Shown: positions 26,558-35,470, numbered from the stretch's first letter. The stretch: 64,000 nucleotides of DNA from Bacteroidaceae bacterium (GCA_017646665.1 JAGCMB010000017.1:1-64000), one strand, 5' to 3'. Numbers and translations: made by a program. Notes: generated from the letters alone by a model not told the origin.

Positions 26558-28180
26558 ATGAAAAACTATATAAAATATATAATCTGGTCGCTATCTCTAA
26601 TATGTTTTAGCACCTCGTATGCACAGGAAATGTCTTGGAAGGAGCGTCGCTTGTTCAATTTGAGCGTCTATAATGCTATAGAGGATTATGAACAATATGG
26701 TGTAATGTTCGACGAACGTGACGGACGTTATTTTACACGTATTTTCGATTCCAACGACATAATGATATACAATGACCTCTTGGGCCTCTCTGGCGAAAAG
26801 AGCCTGTCGGTTGAAAACTATGTTGCAACGCTCACAGAAGAAGCAGACCTTGTTGACCTTATCGTGAAGAATGTTGAGATTGGCCAGGTTTATCGTGACG
26901 GTGATACTTGGAAAATCGATGTTAAGTTTAACAAGGAGATGAGTTACTACAACAACAATGGTATACGTCTATCATCAACGGTCTACTATGGCGCTGAATA
27001 TAATATGAGCGCTACGTTTGCCTGGGATAGCCAGCGCCAGCGTGCAAAGCTTGTATCTCTTGACGGCGTGGTGGATAGTGCTGTTGAGCCTCTGCCCGAA
27101 GATTACATTGCAATTGAGCGTGCAAAGGTTGTCAACAAGGCCGGAGAGCAGGAACTTGACCCACGTGACCTTGAAGTGTTGTGCAATGGTAACAATCTGA
27201 AATTTGTTGATGTCTATAATCAGGCAGTGCTTCCATATTCTATCGCGGATGCGAAATTTGTGTATCCTACCGACAATGATATCAACATCAAGCCGGTAAA
27301 GGTTCAGGATATGGAAGGCCTGTACTACCTTAAGTACAGACCTACACACTGGAGAGTGAAGCTTAACTATGAGTTGTCATTGCTTGATAACTATAACATC
27401 CAGTTTAGCGATGATAGAATCAAGTCAACATCTTCATCGCACGAATTTGCTTTGGACTTCGGATACGTATTCCCGTCGTCAAGCAATTTTAAGGTAGGTA
27501 TCTTCCTTGGTGTCGGAGCTGCGATGAATAGTATCAATACAGAACTTGAGTCTTTGGATTATGTGACAGCAACAAATGGTCTGGCCGATATCGACCGTGA
27601 CGAGTATAACCGTCACTACTCATTGAAGAATATCAGACAGGAGTTCTCTTCTACCGATATTGTTATGCCTTTATATGTGGATATGGAGTATCGTTTCTCG
27701 AAATGGTTCTCAATGTATCTTGACCTTGGTGTAAAGGCTTACTTTAATGTGGCTTCGGGCGTGAACAGCTTTAAGGCCGATTATAGCACATATGGTGTAT
27801 ATTCAAAGTATGACAATCTTGTGCTTGATGAACGAAGCGGTATCAATGGCTTTACCAATGGTAGCACGCTTGACGAGAGCAATCTTATAAATGAGTTCAA
27901 ACCACAGGTGTTCTCAATTGATGCATTTGGCGGACTCGGCTTCAGAGCGACAATTGTGAAAGGCTTGCAACTTGCTTGTGGTGTGTCCTACCAATTGGGA
28001 TTGACCGATTATTTCGCACCTGTGGAAAATGTCGTGAAGAGTGATGGTAAGTTAGGTAATGCCCTGGTAGAGTATACTGCGGCTAATAACAAGGAGAATG
28101 TTCGTAATATGGTTGAAGCTGCAACATCTTTCAAGCGTCAGTCGCTTAAGTTGAATGTTGGCTTAATTTTAAAATTCTAA
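26558..28180 (+). CDS. Predicted outer-membrane beta-barrel protein of the kinase/FHA cluster
   Basis: 540 residues with a signal peptide (about 1-22, ending SYAQ). The N-terminal half is a globular region without recognised motifs. The C-terminal half shows alternating amphipathic strands with aromatic girdle residues, for example FKVGIFLGVGAAM and YVDMEYRFSKWFSMYLDLGVKAYF, and the chain ends in SLKLNVGLILKF, the typical terminal strand of an outer-membrane barrel. It follows the Ig-repeat gene by 12 bp and precedes a zinc-ribbon gene by 3 bp, so these are surely co-transcribed. It may anchor or help display the giant Ig protein, but that is inference. No named family recognised. Confidence 0.75.
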   Translation: MKNYIKYIIWSLSLICFSTSYAQEMSWKERRLFNLSVYNAIEDYEQYGVMFDERDGRYFTRIFDSNDIMIYNDLLGLSGEKSLSVENYVATLTEEADLVDLIVKNVEIGQVYRDGDTWKIDVKFNKEMSYYNNNGIRLSSTVYYGAEYNMSATFAWDSQRQRAKLVSLDGVVDSAVEPLPEDYIAIERAKVVNKAGEQELDPRDLEVLCNGNNLKFVDVYNQAVLPYSIADAKFVYPTDNDINIKPVKVQDMEGLYYLKYRPTHWRVKLNYELSLLDNYNIQFSDDRIKSTSSSHEFALDFGYVFPSSSNFKVGIFLGVGAAMNSINTELESLDYVTATNGLADIDRDEYNRHYSLKNIRQEFSSTDIVMPLYVDMEYRFSKWFSMYLDLGVKAYFNVASGVNSFKADYSTYGVYSKYDNLVLDERSGINGFTNGSTLDESNLINEFKPQVFSIDAFGGLGFRATIVKGLQLACGVSYQLGLTDYFAPVENVVKSDGKLGNALVEYTAANNKENVRNMVEAATSFKRQSLKLNVGLILKF

Positions 28181-28183
28181 AAG

Positions 28184-29116
28184 ATGGCAAATAAATTTAA
28201 ATGTAAAGATTGTAGACATTCATTTTCATTGAATGCTGGAAGTGAAAGTATATGCCCAAAATGTAAATCGGACAATATTGAACCGGTAAAGGGCTCAAAA
28301 TTCATTTGGAAACTGCTTTTGTTCATTGTTATGGCAGTAGTTGGTTTCTGTGCTACCGATGTACTCGTGTTGGGTAAATCAGGTGTCGGACTTGGAAAGG
28401 ACGTTACAGCGGTGGGTGTTTCTACCAATGACGTTTCAGCAGGTGCAGAAACCTCAACAGCAGATACTGTGGAGGTTGAAGGTACTGAAATTTCTGTTGA
28501 TGAGTCTGCATCAGCGGTTAATGAAACTTCAAAGCCTATGGAGCCAATCAATGCAGAATTTAATGTGTACGAGAAGAATCTTGCTGAAAATGGCTTTACA
28601 TTCTCTGTTGCAGTGCTTGCCGACTACGAGTCAGAGGTCGATTATTACAAGCTCTATTTGAAGGAGGATGATGAGAACCCTGTTCTGACATCAACCGATG
28701 GAACTTTCAAGAGTAATGAGTATTACACTGCCGACGGTAAGTATTTCATCCAGGCTTTCTACGAGAATGGCAATTCAACGCTTGTAAAGAGTATTGATGG
28801 CTTTGTGAAACCGGCCAAGGATGAGCCAAAGCAGGTTGCAAAACTTGAAATGAGCGAATTGCAGTCAAAGATTGACAAGTCATTCAAGAACCGTGGTGAC
28901 AGAAAGTGGTATGCAAGTGTCGGCAAGGGTGGTGACAAACGACTCGCTGACAAGATTACTGTAAAGAACACAACAAACGGCAAGACCTATACAAGTATTG
29001 CTGCGATGTTTGCCGATTGCTGGGTTTGTGCCAAGAAAATCAACGTCGAGAGCGTGACCTACAATGAGGCAAATAGCCGTTTGAATGCAATTACTATCAG
29101 TATCGTTAAAAAATAA
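28184..29116 (+). CDS. Zinc-ribbon membrane protein
   Basis: 310 residues. A short N-terminal zinc ribbon CKDC...CPKC (residues 7-28) faces the cytoplasm and is followed by one membrane segment (about 43-65, WKLLLFIVMAVVGFCATDVLVL). An acidic Ser/Thr-rich linker (about 70-125) leads to a folded outer domain of about 180 residues with FTFSVAVLADYESEVDYYKLYL and a C-terminal half rich in Lys. No known domain recognised. It is the second zinc-ribbon protein of the cluster, and its topology (cytoplasmic ribbon, periplasmic domain) suits signal passage across the inner membrane. The gene is 3 bp after the barrel gene and 3 bp before the next. Confidence 0.75.
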   Translation: MANKFKCKDCRHSFSLNAGSESICPKCKSDNIEPVKGSKFIWKLLLFIVMAVVGFCATDVLVLGKSGVGLGKDVTAVGVSTNDVSAGAETSTADTVEVEGTEISVDESASAVNETSKPMEPINAEFNVYEKNLAENGFTFSVAVLADYESEVDYYKLYLKEDDENPVLTSTDGTFKSNEYYTADGKYFIQAFYENGNSTLVKSIDGFVKPAKDEPKQVAKLEMSELQSKIDKSFKNRGDRKWYASVGKGGDKRLADKITVKNTTNGKTYTSIAAMFADCWVCAKKINVESVTYNEANSRLNAITISIVKK

Positions 29117-29119
29117 CAA

Positions 29120-29755
29120 ATGATGAAAAAATATTTGTGTTTAATCATTATGCTGTGCTCATTGTCTATCCCGACAATGGCACAGAATGATGTGACAAAG
29201 GGAAACCAGCCGTTCCGTTTCATTTATCTGGTGCACGACCACACTTCACCGGTCAGTACATTGATTAAGACACTTCGTGAGGTTGAAAGACACGCACGAC
29301 AGTATAATCAGATATGCCTTATATATATGGCAAACGGAAACAACTACTATCTTGCACAAATCAATACCGAGAAGGATAACCGTGACGATTTTGACAAGAT
29401 TCTCGAGGCTTTGAACAACAAACTTTCGCACGACGTGAACATTCAGGCCGACATTGTTTCTATTCTTGACCTTTTCAATGAATACGAAGTGGTGACCGAT
29501 GCCGGTGATTTGGTCTATAAATCGGTGGTACTTGACTTCTTCCTGACATCACATTTCTGTGACAATGGATATGCCGAAAAGTTTATTGTGCCTCTCTATC
29601 TGGCATTTGACGTGCCCAATTTGCCCAATAAATTTGAGTTCAATGTGTATGTGAACTCTGCGGGTAACGACAACTATGATTTCAGTGGTGAGAGAATCTT
29701 TGGAAATAAGAATTACAACTCGATAAATGAGAATGTTTTGATAATGGATTATTAA
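29120..29755 (+). CDS. Small secreted protein of unknown function
   Basis: 211 residues; signal peptide about 1-22 (ending TMAQN). The mature part starts with a hydrophobic strand FRFIYLVHDH followed by a helix and a second strand QICLIYMANG, giving an alternating alpha/beta pattern like a von Willebrand A or Rossmann-like fold, but without an evident metal site. There are two adjacent ATG codons (29120 and 29123); either may be used. It lies between the zinc-ribbon membrane protein and the VWA protein with 3- and 11-bp gaps, so a shared role in the envelope is likely. Function is not recognised. Confidence 0.7.
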   Translation: MMKKYLCLIIMLCSLSIPTMAQNDVTKGNQPFRFIYLVHDHTSPVSTLIKTLREVERHARQYNQICLIYMANGNNYYLAQINTEKDNRDDFDKILEALNNKLSHDVNIQADIVSILDLFNEYEVVTDAGDLVYKSVVLDFFLTSHFCDNGYAEKFIVPLYLAFDVPNLPNKFEFNVYVNSAGNDNYDFSGERIFGNKNYNSINENVLIMDY

Positions 29756-29766
29756 TTTGTTGATAT

Positions 29767-32157
29767 ATGAAAAGAGTATTTTATATCCTATTATTTGTTT
29801 TTGCGTATTCTTTGTCAGCTGTAGCGCAGATTGAGTTGCCCGACAAGGTGAGCGCTTTCCTTCCCGATTGTTTGAAAGAACGTCTTATTACAGAACGTAG
29901 CCTGTCAAAGATTTCAAAGGCCAACGGCTATGGACAAAACGCAAGTACAGGTGAGAAGAAGTTCTGGAATGTGTTCAGTGACAGAGCCGACAATTTGGTG
30001 TATTCGCAGCCTGCGAAGTCATCTAGCGTTGTTACAAAGTTGGTGTTCAACCAGCGAGTGAGAATTGCTCAAATCAAGAGTGGCTTTGCTCTTGTATATG
30101 AGGAGCCCAATATTGGCCTTGGATATCCTAACATCTCTCAGGACGCAAAAGCTAAAGGTGCACTAGGTTGGGTACCTATGGAAAATCTGCTTCTATGGCA
30201 TTCTTGCCCTGCAAACGACCACGGTATCTTGAACAAGGCTTTGCTTGTGCTTAACCTTAACAAGGCCGGCGGTGGCGATATTGAATTTATGTGTAAGAAC
30301 CCCGAGACAAAGGTAGGTGCCGAGAATATCGAGAGTACAATCGACTTCTACTTTGTGATGAAGAAAGACCCAAAGACCGGTCTTGTGCTTCTTGCTTCAC
30401 AGAGTTCTATGGAGGGTGACTCAGACCAGGTGTTGTATGGTTGGGTCGACAGCAGCTCCTATACTCCTTGGAACCAGCGTTCTTGTCTTGAGTACAACTG
30501 GGACCCCATTACAATCGAGGACCACTTGAAGGGAAAAACTGCCTCTTTCTATGAGGACAAGGAACTTACAGTGCTTGCTTCACCGGGATGTAAATATGGT
30601 GAGAACCAGGGTGGTTCGTTGGATACTCCATATCGTATAGATGGTCACCGTCTTCGTATGCCTATCCACGATAATGACAGCAATAACGATGACTTGTACA
30701 AGATTACATACTTTGCTTCACCCGACGGCTCTTATAACATCGAGGAGGCTGCAAAGCTCGAAGAAGAGAGAAACAGACTTATTGACAATGCTGTCAAGAA
30801 TACAAAGAATGTGAACCTGATTGTTGTTGTTGATGGTACAAAGTCAATGGATAAGCACTTCAAGATTCTTCACTCAGCTATTGTTGAGGCTTGTAAGCGT
30901 TATGTAAGTGACAAGTATAAGTTGCGTCTTGGTCTTGTCATTTATCGTGACTATCCCGATAAGGAGCACCTTTGCGATGTTGTGCCTTTGACAACTGTTG
31001 ACGACCCTCGTCTGACAGAATTCTTCAGAACAGGTGGCCCTTACGGTATCACTAGTACTCCCGGTGATGACTATCCCGAGGCTTTGTATGTGGGTTTGAA
31101 TGCTGCTCTTAACGCAGAGAAGATGCGTTATACCAAGGAAGAGAGTAACCTGCTTCTTGTAGTCGGTGACTGTGGTAACCGTTGGGACGATGCGCGTGAC
31201 CCCGACCTCGACAAGATAAAGAAGAAGATGCTCGAAAACAATATCAACCTTATCAGTTTCCAGGTTCACAACGAGGAAAGACCCGGTGTTGATGCTTGGC
31301 TCGACTTTAACTTGCAGATGACCGACCTTATCTTGAGTAACGTTGAGATGAAGTATTCTGAAACAGGTCAGAGCGGTGAGTTCGTGGAATCTTCCGACGG
31401 CAACGGATACGACTTCAATGTGAAAGAGGGTAGTGCATACTATGTTGCATCAATGCGTAACCCACAGGTTGGCGACTCTATGCCTATCATTGAACTCGAG
31501 AACCTTATTGCAAAGAATATAGAGGTGTTCTCCGGTGCTATCGGAAAGCAGTTGAACGCTCTTATCAACGGTTACAAAGTCAACAAGGACTCTTCATCTG
31601 TTGGTGGTCAGCGTTTCGACGAGAACTTCCTTAAGGGCAAGCTCGGTAGTGAGCGTTTCGAGGTGTTGAGAGCTGCAAGTACTCTTTGTGCGCTTTCAGG
31701 ATATACCTTGAAGAAAGACCCTGCATCAGGTGCTGATTTCTACAAGCCTGTAATCTTCATTGAGAAGGCTGAGTTCGAGAAGATGTTGAACCAGTTCCGT
31801 AAGGTATACGATGCTACACGCGGTAGCGATGAGCGTGAGGCATATATCGGTGCTATGAAGCAGTTGCTCAACAGTATGGTGCCCGATATGACTCCCGAGG
31901 AGATGAACAAGCTCGGTAACACATACATCACAAATCTTGTTGCCGGTTTGAACGTTTCTACACAGGCTCTTCAGGACCGTTCACTTGAGGATATCGGTGA
32001 CCCTAACGTTGTAAAGCCACAGGAGTTCAAGAGAATTGTGAGCTCTTTCAACCGTAAGTTTGAGATTCTTGACAACATCTATCGCTCAAGCTACGACTAT
32101 GTATTCACAGCAAATAACCAAACATATTATTGGATTCCTGTTGAGGAGTTGCCCTAA
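29767..32157 (+). CDS. Exported SH3-like/VWA-domain protein, TssR-like layout
   Basis: 796 residues with signal peptide (about 1-21). An SH3b-like segment (about 75-145, VYSQPAKSSSVVTKLVFNQ region ending GALGWVPMENL) is followed by a von Willebrand A domain at about 350-520. Its metal site is DGTKS (356-360), a variant of DxSxS with Thr in the second place, and GDCGNRWDD gives a second acidic cluster. A helical C-terminal third follows. Signal peptide plus SH3-like plus VWA order recalls TssR of the Bacteroidetes type VI system, but no other type VI gene is present, so the resemblance is only structural. It directly precedes the ABC transporter genes (12 bp). Probably a periplasmic or outer-membrane-associated scaffold of this cluster. 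Confidence 0.8.
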   Translation: MKRVFYILLFVFAYSLSAVAQIELPDKVSAFLPDCLKERLITERSLSKISKANGYGQNASTGEKKFWNVFSDRADNLVYSQPAKSSSVVTKLVFNQRVRIAQIKSGFALVYEEPNIGLGYPNISQDAKAKGALGWVPMENLLLWHSCPANDHGILNKALLVLNLNKAGGGDIEFMCKNPETKVGAENIESTIDFYFVMKKDPKTGLVLLASQSSMEGDSDQVLYGWVDSSSYTPWNQRSCLEYNWDPITIEDHLKGKTASFYEDKELTVLASPGCKYGENQGGSLDTPYRIDGHRLRMPIHDNDSNNDDLYKITYFASPDGSYNIEEAAKLEEERNRLIDNAVKNTKNVNLIVVVDGTKSMDKHFKILHSAIVEACKRYVSDKYKLRLGLVIYRDYPDKEHLCDVVPLTTVDDPRLTEFFRTGGPYGITSTPGDDYPEALYVGLNAALNAEKMRYTKEESNLLLVVGDCGNRWDDARDPDLDKIKKKMLENNINLISFQVHNEERPGVDAWLDFNLQMTDLILSNVEMKYSETGQSGEFVESSDGNGYDFNVKEGSAYYVASMRNPQVGDSMPIIELENLIAKNIEVFSGAIGKQLNALINGYKVNKDSSSVGGQRFDENFLKGKLGSERFEVLRAASTLCALSGYTLKKDPASGADFYKPVIFIEKAEFEKMLNQFRKVYDATRGSDEREAYIGAMKQLLNSMVPDMTPEEMNKLGNTYITNLVAGLNVSTQALQDRSLEDIGDPNVVKPQEFKRIVSSFNRKFEILDNIYRSSYDYVFTANNQTYYWIPVEELP

Positions 32158-32169
32158 AAAAGATATTTT

Positions 32170-33045
32170 ATGAAGAAATTGTTTGAAATAAAGAACCTGC
32201 GTTGCTCTTATGACAAGAAGTATGTCGAGGGTGCATCGAAAGTCGTTCTTGAAATAAATAATCTGGTCATACCACGCGGTAAGAAAATCTTTATTGTAGG
32301 TGAGTCGGGTGTCGGCAAGAGTACAATCCTTGAGACACTTGGTTTGATGAACAACACTATTGTGCCCGATGCCAATGCTACCTTCCGTTTCTATGATAAA
32401 GACGAGAATCCAAAGGACTTGGCTGCATTGTGGGGTATGAACAGTGACAAGAAATTGTCAAACTTCCGTCTGCAGAACTATAGCTTCATATTCCAGAGTA
32501 CAAATATGATGCATAACTTTACAGCATACGAGAATGTGACATTTACACGTATGTTGCAGGGCTTTACAAAGTTCTCTTGTTTCCGTCGTGCCCGCAAGTT
32601 GCTCGATGAGCTAGGCCTTGAGCACGTTGATGAGTCGCGTATGGCACACGAACTCTCGGGTGGTCAGCAGCAGCGTCTTGCATTTGCTCGTGCAATCCTG
32701 CCCGACTTCTCGGTTCTATTTGGTGACGAGCCCACAGGTAACCTCGACGGCGTGAATGCGGTAAAGGTGATGGAGATTCTATCCAAGAAGATGACTGAAC
32801 TTGACGAGGCGTCTGCAATTATAGTTACTCACGATATGCATCTTGCAGTGACTTTTGCTGATGTTATCATCAAAATCAGAAAACAGGTGCGTGAGAAGAA
32901 ACGTCCTACCGACGAGGATGTGACATATGGAGTTATTGATGAGTCTTGTGTATTTACTCCACACAACGAGGATTTCGATGGTTGGACAAATGGCTCAAGT
33001 ATCTTCCCGACAAATGTCTTTGAAGATTTCTTACGTAGAAAATAA
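32170..33045 (+). CDS. ABC transporter ATP-binding protein, LolD/MacB type
   Basis: 291 residues, cytoplasmic. Walker A GESGVGKST (about 43-51), Q-loop in FIFQSTNMMHNF, signature LSGGQQQR, Walker B VLFGDEPT followed by GNLD and the switch His in VTHDMH. The EPTGNLD phrase is characteristic of the LolD/MacB/FtsE group, which drives mechanotransmission or lipoprotein release rather than import. A C-terminal extension of about 55 residues beyond the usual end carries no motif. It pairs with the FtsX-like permease 27 bp downstream. In the type VI threonine-phosphorylation pathway a LolD/LolE-like pair (TagT/TagS) acts upstream of the kinase; an equivalent task here is inferred. Confidence 0.93.
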   Translation: MKKLFEIKNLRCSYDKKYVEGASKVVLEINNLVIPRGKKIFIVGESGVGKSTILETLGLMNNTIVPDANATFRFYDKDENPKDLAALWGMNSDKKLSNFRLQNYSFIFQSTNMMHNFTAYENVTFTRMLQGFTKFSCFRRARKLLDELGLEHVDESRMAHELSGGQQQRLAFARAILPDFSVLFGDEPTGNLDGVNAVKVMEILSKKMTELDEASAIIVTHDMHLAVTFADVIIKIRKQVREKKRPTDEDVTYGVIDESCVFTPHNEDFDGWTNGSSIFPTNVFEDFLRRK

Positions 33046-33072
33046 GGATAACTTGTTGAAATTGCATACAAT

Positions 33073-34632
33073 ATGGTAAAAGAATATCTAAAATTGTTGG
33101 CGCAACGCGAGAGCAAGGTGGTGCTTGGTAAGTACTACTCCAATATGTGGATTCTCGCAATTGTGTTCATTGCTACATTTGTATCCATTGCTTTCAGTAA
33201 TGGAAGTATGATATATCTTGAGGAGAAAATGAACGACCCATTTACAAACTGGGTCGACATTCCAAAGGATAATGAGAACTCGAACTTTGACCGTTTCAAG
33301 TCGGTTCTTGAGGACGAGGAGATCTGCAAGCAGTTCTCTATTAAACGTGTTCAGTATGATTACTATCTCTCATTGAATATTTTCAACAGGGAGAATAATA
33401 GTACTCACTATCTGCGTTGCCGTTATTTCGGTGATATGGACTCTACCGAGATTGTAAATGCCATTCTTGCCGAGGATAACATTGTGAATGATTGTCGCAT
33501 CGACCGCAGCGTGCAGATCAACAACTCGTTGGGTGTTATAATGACTGCCGATGCTATTCAGCGTCTTGGTTACTCAACAGACAGTCTGCCTACCTATGTG
33601 AACTATTGTGCTGCGAATATGTTTGCCGACTCACTGTTTGGCGTTACATTGCACAATGGCAAGTATCTTCCAATGCCTCTGCCTGTGCTTGCCGTAGTAA
33701 AGAGATTGCCTTCGAACTTGGACTTCATCGCATCGAGCCGTTTGTATAACGATATCTCAAATCAGGTTTTTGAGTTGAAGTCACATCCTGAATATCTCGA
33801 GAATATTCTCTTTAGCGTGAAGAACGGATATGAGGAAACTTTCAAGCAGAAACTAAAAGAGATTGATGTTCCTGAAGGTGTTCCCGCTATGACAATCTAT
33901 CCGGCAGTCAAGGGTTCTCACAGCAACATCAAGAACTGGCGTAATGATGAATTGTTCCAGATTTATTTCGGTTATGACAAACTGCCCGACAGCTTCTACA
34001 TTGATATCTGCAATAAGATTACAGCAACTTGTGATGCTGAAGCAGTGAAACGTGTGTATGGCTATGTAGAGAATAAGACATACCCGGGTGCCGGTGAGTT
34101 CCTCTCTGTAACATTCTCGTCACTCGATGCAATCCGTGCTTTCGAGAAGTTTGCAAAAGATAACTACGACGTGAGAATCGATATGTCATTGGTGAACTCT
34201 AAGGAGAACTTCAACGCTGTCAGCGTTATGGCGAACATCCTTTCTTGGGCAATGATTATCTTCTCAATCATCTGTATCGTAATGTTCATTGTGAATATGT
34301 TGCAGAGTTACTTCCAGAAGGTTAAGCGTAATATGGGTACATTCAAGGCGTTCGGTATCAACTCTTCTGAACTTATCAGAGTGTACGTGTTTATTATGTT
34401 GGCTATTGTGGTTGTAGCAATCCTTATGGCTCTTGCCGTTTCTTGGATGGCCGAACTGACAATGCCTATATTCGGATTTGTAAGGGAAGGTGGCTTCAAC
34501 TACCTCTCACTCTGGAATGAGAAGACAATGTGGTCTATCGGTATCATTGTGCTTTGTACAGTTGTGACAGTATGTCTTGTAATGAGCAAACTGTTGAAGC
34601 AGACTCCTGGTGATTTGATTTATGACAGATAA
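33073..34632 (+). CDS. ABC transporter permease, FtsX/MacB fold
   Basis: 519 residues. One N-terminal membrane segment (about 27-47), a large periplasmic domain of roughly 330 residues and three C-terminal membrane segments (about 382-408, 435-465 and 475-497) give the FtsX/MacB topology. The phrase MGTFKAFGINSSELIRVYVF in the coupling region is typical of the family. Length is above the usual 400 because of the enlarged periplasmic domain. It ends the 12-gene cluster and is followed 22 bp later by a strong bidirectional terminator. With the ATPase upstream it would form a homodimeric mechanotransmitter that could pass envelope signals to, or be controlled by, the kinase/FHA proteins; this link is inferred. 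Confidence 0.9.
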   Translation: MVKEYLKLLAQRESKVVLGKYYSNMWILAIVFIATFVSIAFSNGSMIYLEEKMNDPFTNWVDIPKDNENSNFDRFKSVLEDEEICKQFSIKRVQYDYYLSLNIFNRENNSTHYLRCRYFGDMDSTEIVNAILAEDNIVNDCRIDRSVQINNSLGVIMTADAIQRLGYSTDSLPTYVNYCAANMFADSLFGVTLHNGKYLPMPLPVLAVVKRLPSNLDFIASSRLYNDISNQVFELKSHPEYLENILFSVKNGYEETFKQKLKEIDVPEGVPAMTIYPAVKGSHSNIKNWRNDELFQIYFGYDKLPDSFYIDICNKITATCDAEAVKRVYGYVENKTYPGAGEFLSVTFSSLDAIRAFEKFAKDNYDVRIDMSLVNSKENFNAVSVMANILSWAMIIFSIICIVMFIVNMLQSYFQKVKRNMGTFKAFGINSSELIRVYVFIMLAIVVVAILMALAVSWMAELTMPIFGFVREGGFNYLSLWNEKTMWSIGIIVLCTVVTVCLVMSKLLKQTPGDLIYDR

Positions 34633-34653
34633 TTTGTCGTAACTACAATAAAT

Positions 34654-34692
34654 AAACATAGCGGCGTGTATACCATACACGCCGCTATGTTT
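34654..34692. terminator. Bidirectional intrinsic terminator between convergent genes
   Basis: Arms AAACATAGCGGCGTGTA and its exact complement (17 bp) flank a 5-nt loop TACCA, with A/T tails on both sides. It separates the ABC permease (plus) from the DUF4250 gene (minus). Its stem core AGCGGCGTGT recurs in the dnaK terminator. Confidence 0.88.
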
Positions 34693-34731
34693 TATAATGA
34701 GCAGTCGGGTGACTTCGGTGCCAACTGTTTC

Positions 34732-34908
34732 TTACCAGAACTTGTTGTTCTCTGCGCTGTACTCAAAGCCCACGCTACGCAGCTTCTCTTCCAGTTCTTT
34801 GCGGTCTACATCAAGGTCGGCGCAAAGCTCGTCGAGTGAGCTGTAACGGTCGCGCAAGTACATGTTTACTGTGCTGAAAAGCATCATAGGGTCATTTGGC
34901 AACTCCAT
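34732..34908 (-). CDS. DUF4250 domain-containing protein
   Basis: Small cytoplasmic protein of 58 residues starting MELPNDPMMLFSTVNMYLRD. The pattern LP.DP.MLFS..N..LRD.Y.SLDELC followed by KLRSVGFEY is the DUF4250 signature. The ATG at 34908 is chosen because family members begin with M-x-L-P; a longer frame up to 34971 would run into the neighbouring lipoprotein gene. The gap to that gene's stop is 10 bp, so the two are co-transcribed from the promoter at 35323-35353. Function of the family is unknown. Confidence 0.88.
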   Translation of the reverse strand: MELPNDPMMLFSTVNMYLRDRYSSLDELCADLDVDRKELEEKLRSVGFEYSAENNKFW

Positions 34909-34918
34909 AAAACATTTT

Positions 34919-35287
34919 TTATTCTTCAACAATGGTTTCAATAGCTTCAAAGAAACCCTCAATGCCGCCACCTAGTTCATTTGCGAAATTCTCAATGTTC
35001 TCACTCCATTTGTTTAGAGTCTTCTTGGTCATAAAGCCCTTGATACGGCCCTTCTGACGTCCGAACTCTTTCAACTCCTCCTTTGTATACTCTTGCTCTT
35101 TGAACTCCTTCGCGAGTTTTGCATACTCTTCGGCAACCTCTTCCCAATCCTCCTCTGTATATTCTTTGTAGTTTTTCTCTATCTTGTCGGCAAGTTTCTT
35201 AAGGTCCTTGATGGTGCCTTTGGGCGTGTCACAGGCAAAAAGTGTTGTAGATGTAAAGAATACAACTAAAAATAGTAACTTTTTCAT
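34919..35287 (-). CDS. Small helical lipoprotein
   Basis: 122 residues. A lipoprotein signal ends in LFAC (cysteine at about residue 19), then a highly charged Lys/Glu-rich helical region (about 25-95) and a Gly/Glu C-terminus. It resembles the DUF6565 type of small Bacteroidales lipoproteins, but that name is tentative. Envelope-anchored; no enzymatic motif. It is the first gene of a two-gene unit with DUF4250 and has an excellent promoter 36-66 bp upstream. Confidence 0.78.
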   Translation of the reverse strand: MKKLLFLVVFFTSTTLFACDTPKGTIKDLKKLADKIEKNYKEYTEEDWEEVAEEYAKLAKEFKEQEYTKEELKEFGRQKGRIKGFMTKKTLNKWSENIENFANELGGGIEGFFEAIETIVEE

Positions 35288-35322
35288 ATATGCTAATTAA
35301 AAAAATGTATTACTGAGCTATG

Positions 35323-35353
35323 CAAATGTAAGTAAAAGTAGCCGAAGCGCAAA
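35323..35353 (-). promoter_or_regulatory. Consensus Bacteroidetes promoter (TTTG-N19-TACATTTG)
   Basis: On the minus strand TTTG (35350-35353) and TACATTTG (35323-35330) are separated by exactly 19 bp. It drives the small lipoprotein and DUF4250 genes. Confidence 0.85.
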
Positions 35354-35412
35354 GCCTGTAGTTGAAAATGTCGTTTATAGTCTTGCTGTGTGCCTGTTTG
35401 ATATGGCGGATA

Positions 35413-35448
35413 AAACATCAGCGGCGTGTGCACACGCCGCTGATGTTT
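35413..35448 (-). terminator. dnaK terminator, perfect 36-bp palindrome
   Basis: AAACATCAGCGGCGTGTG followed directly by its exact complement, 22 bp after the dnaK stop. The terminal loop must open a few pairs. It shares the AGCGGCGTGT stem core with the terminator at 34654. Confidence 0.85.
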
Positions 35449-35470
35449 GTTTATGAAAGGTTCTGTTTTC

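Noticed and set aside
15323..34632. Type VI secretion locus
   Set aside because: Kinase, phosphatase, FHA and TssR-like proteins occur, but no sheath, tube, ClpV, baseplate or membrane-complex genes are present.
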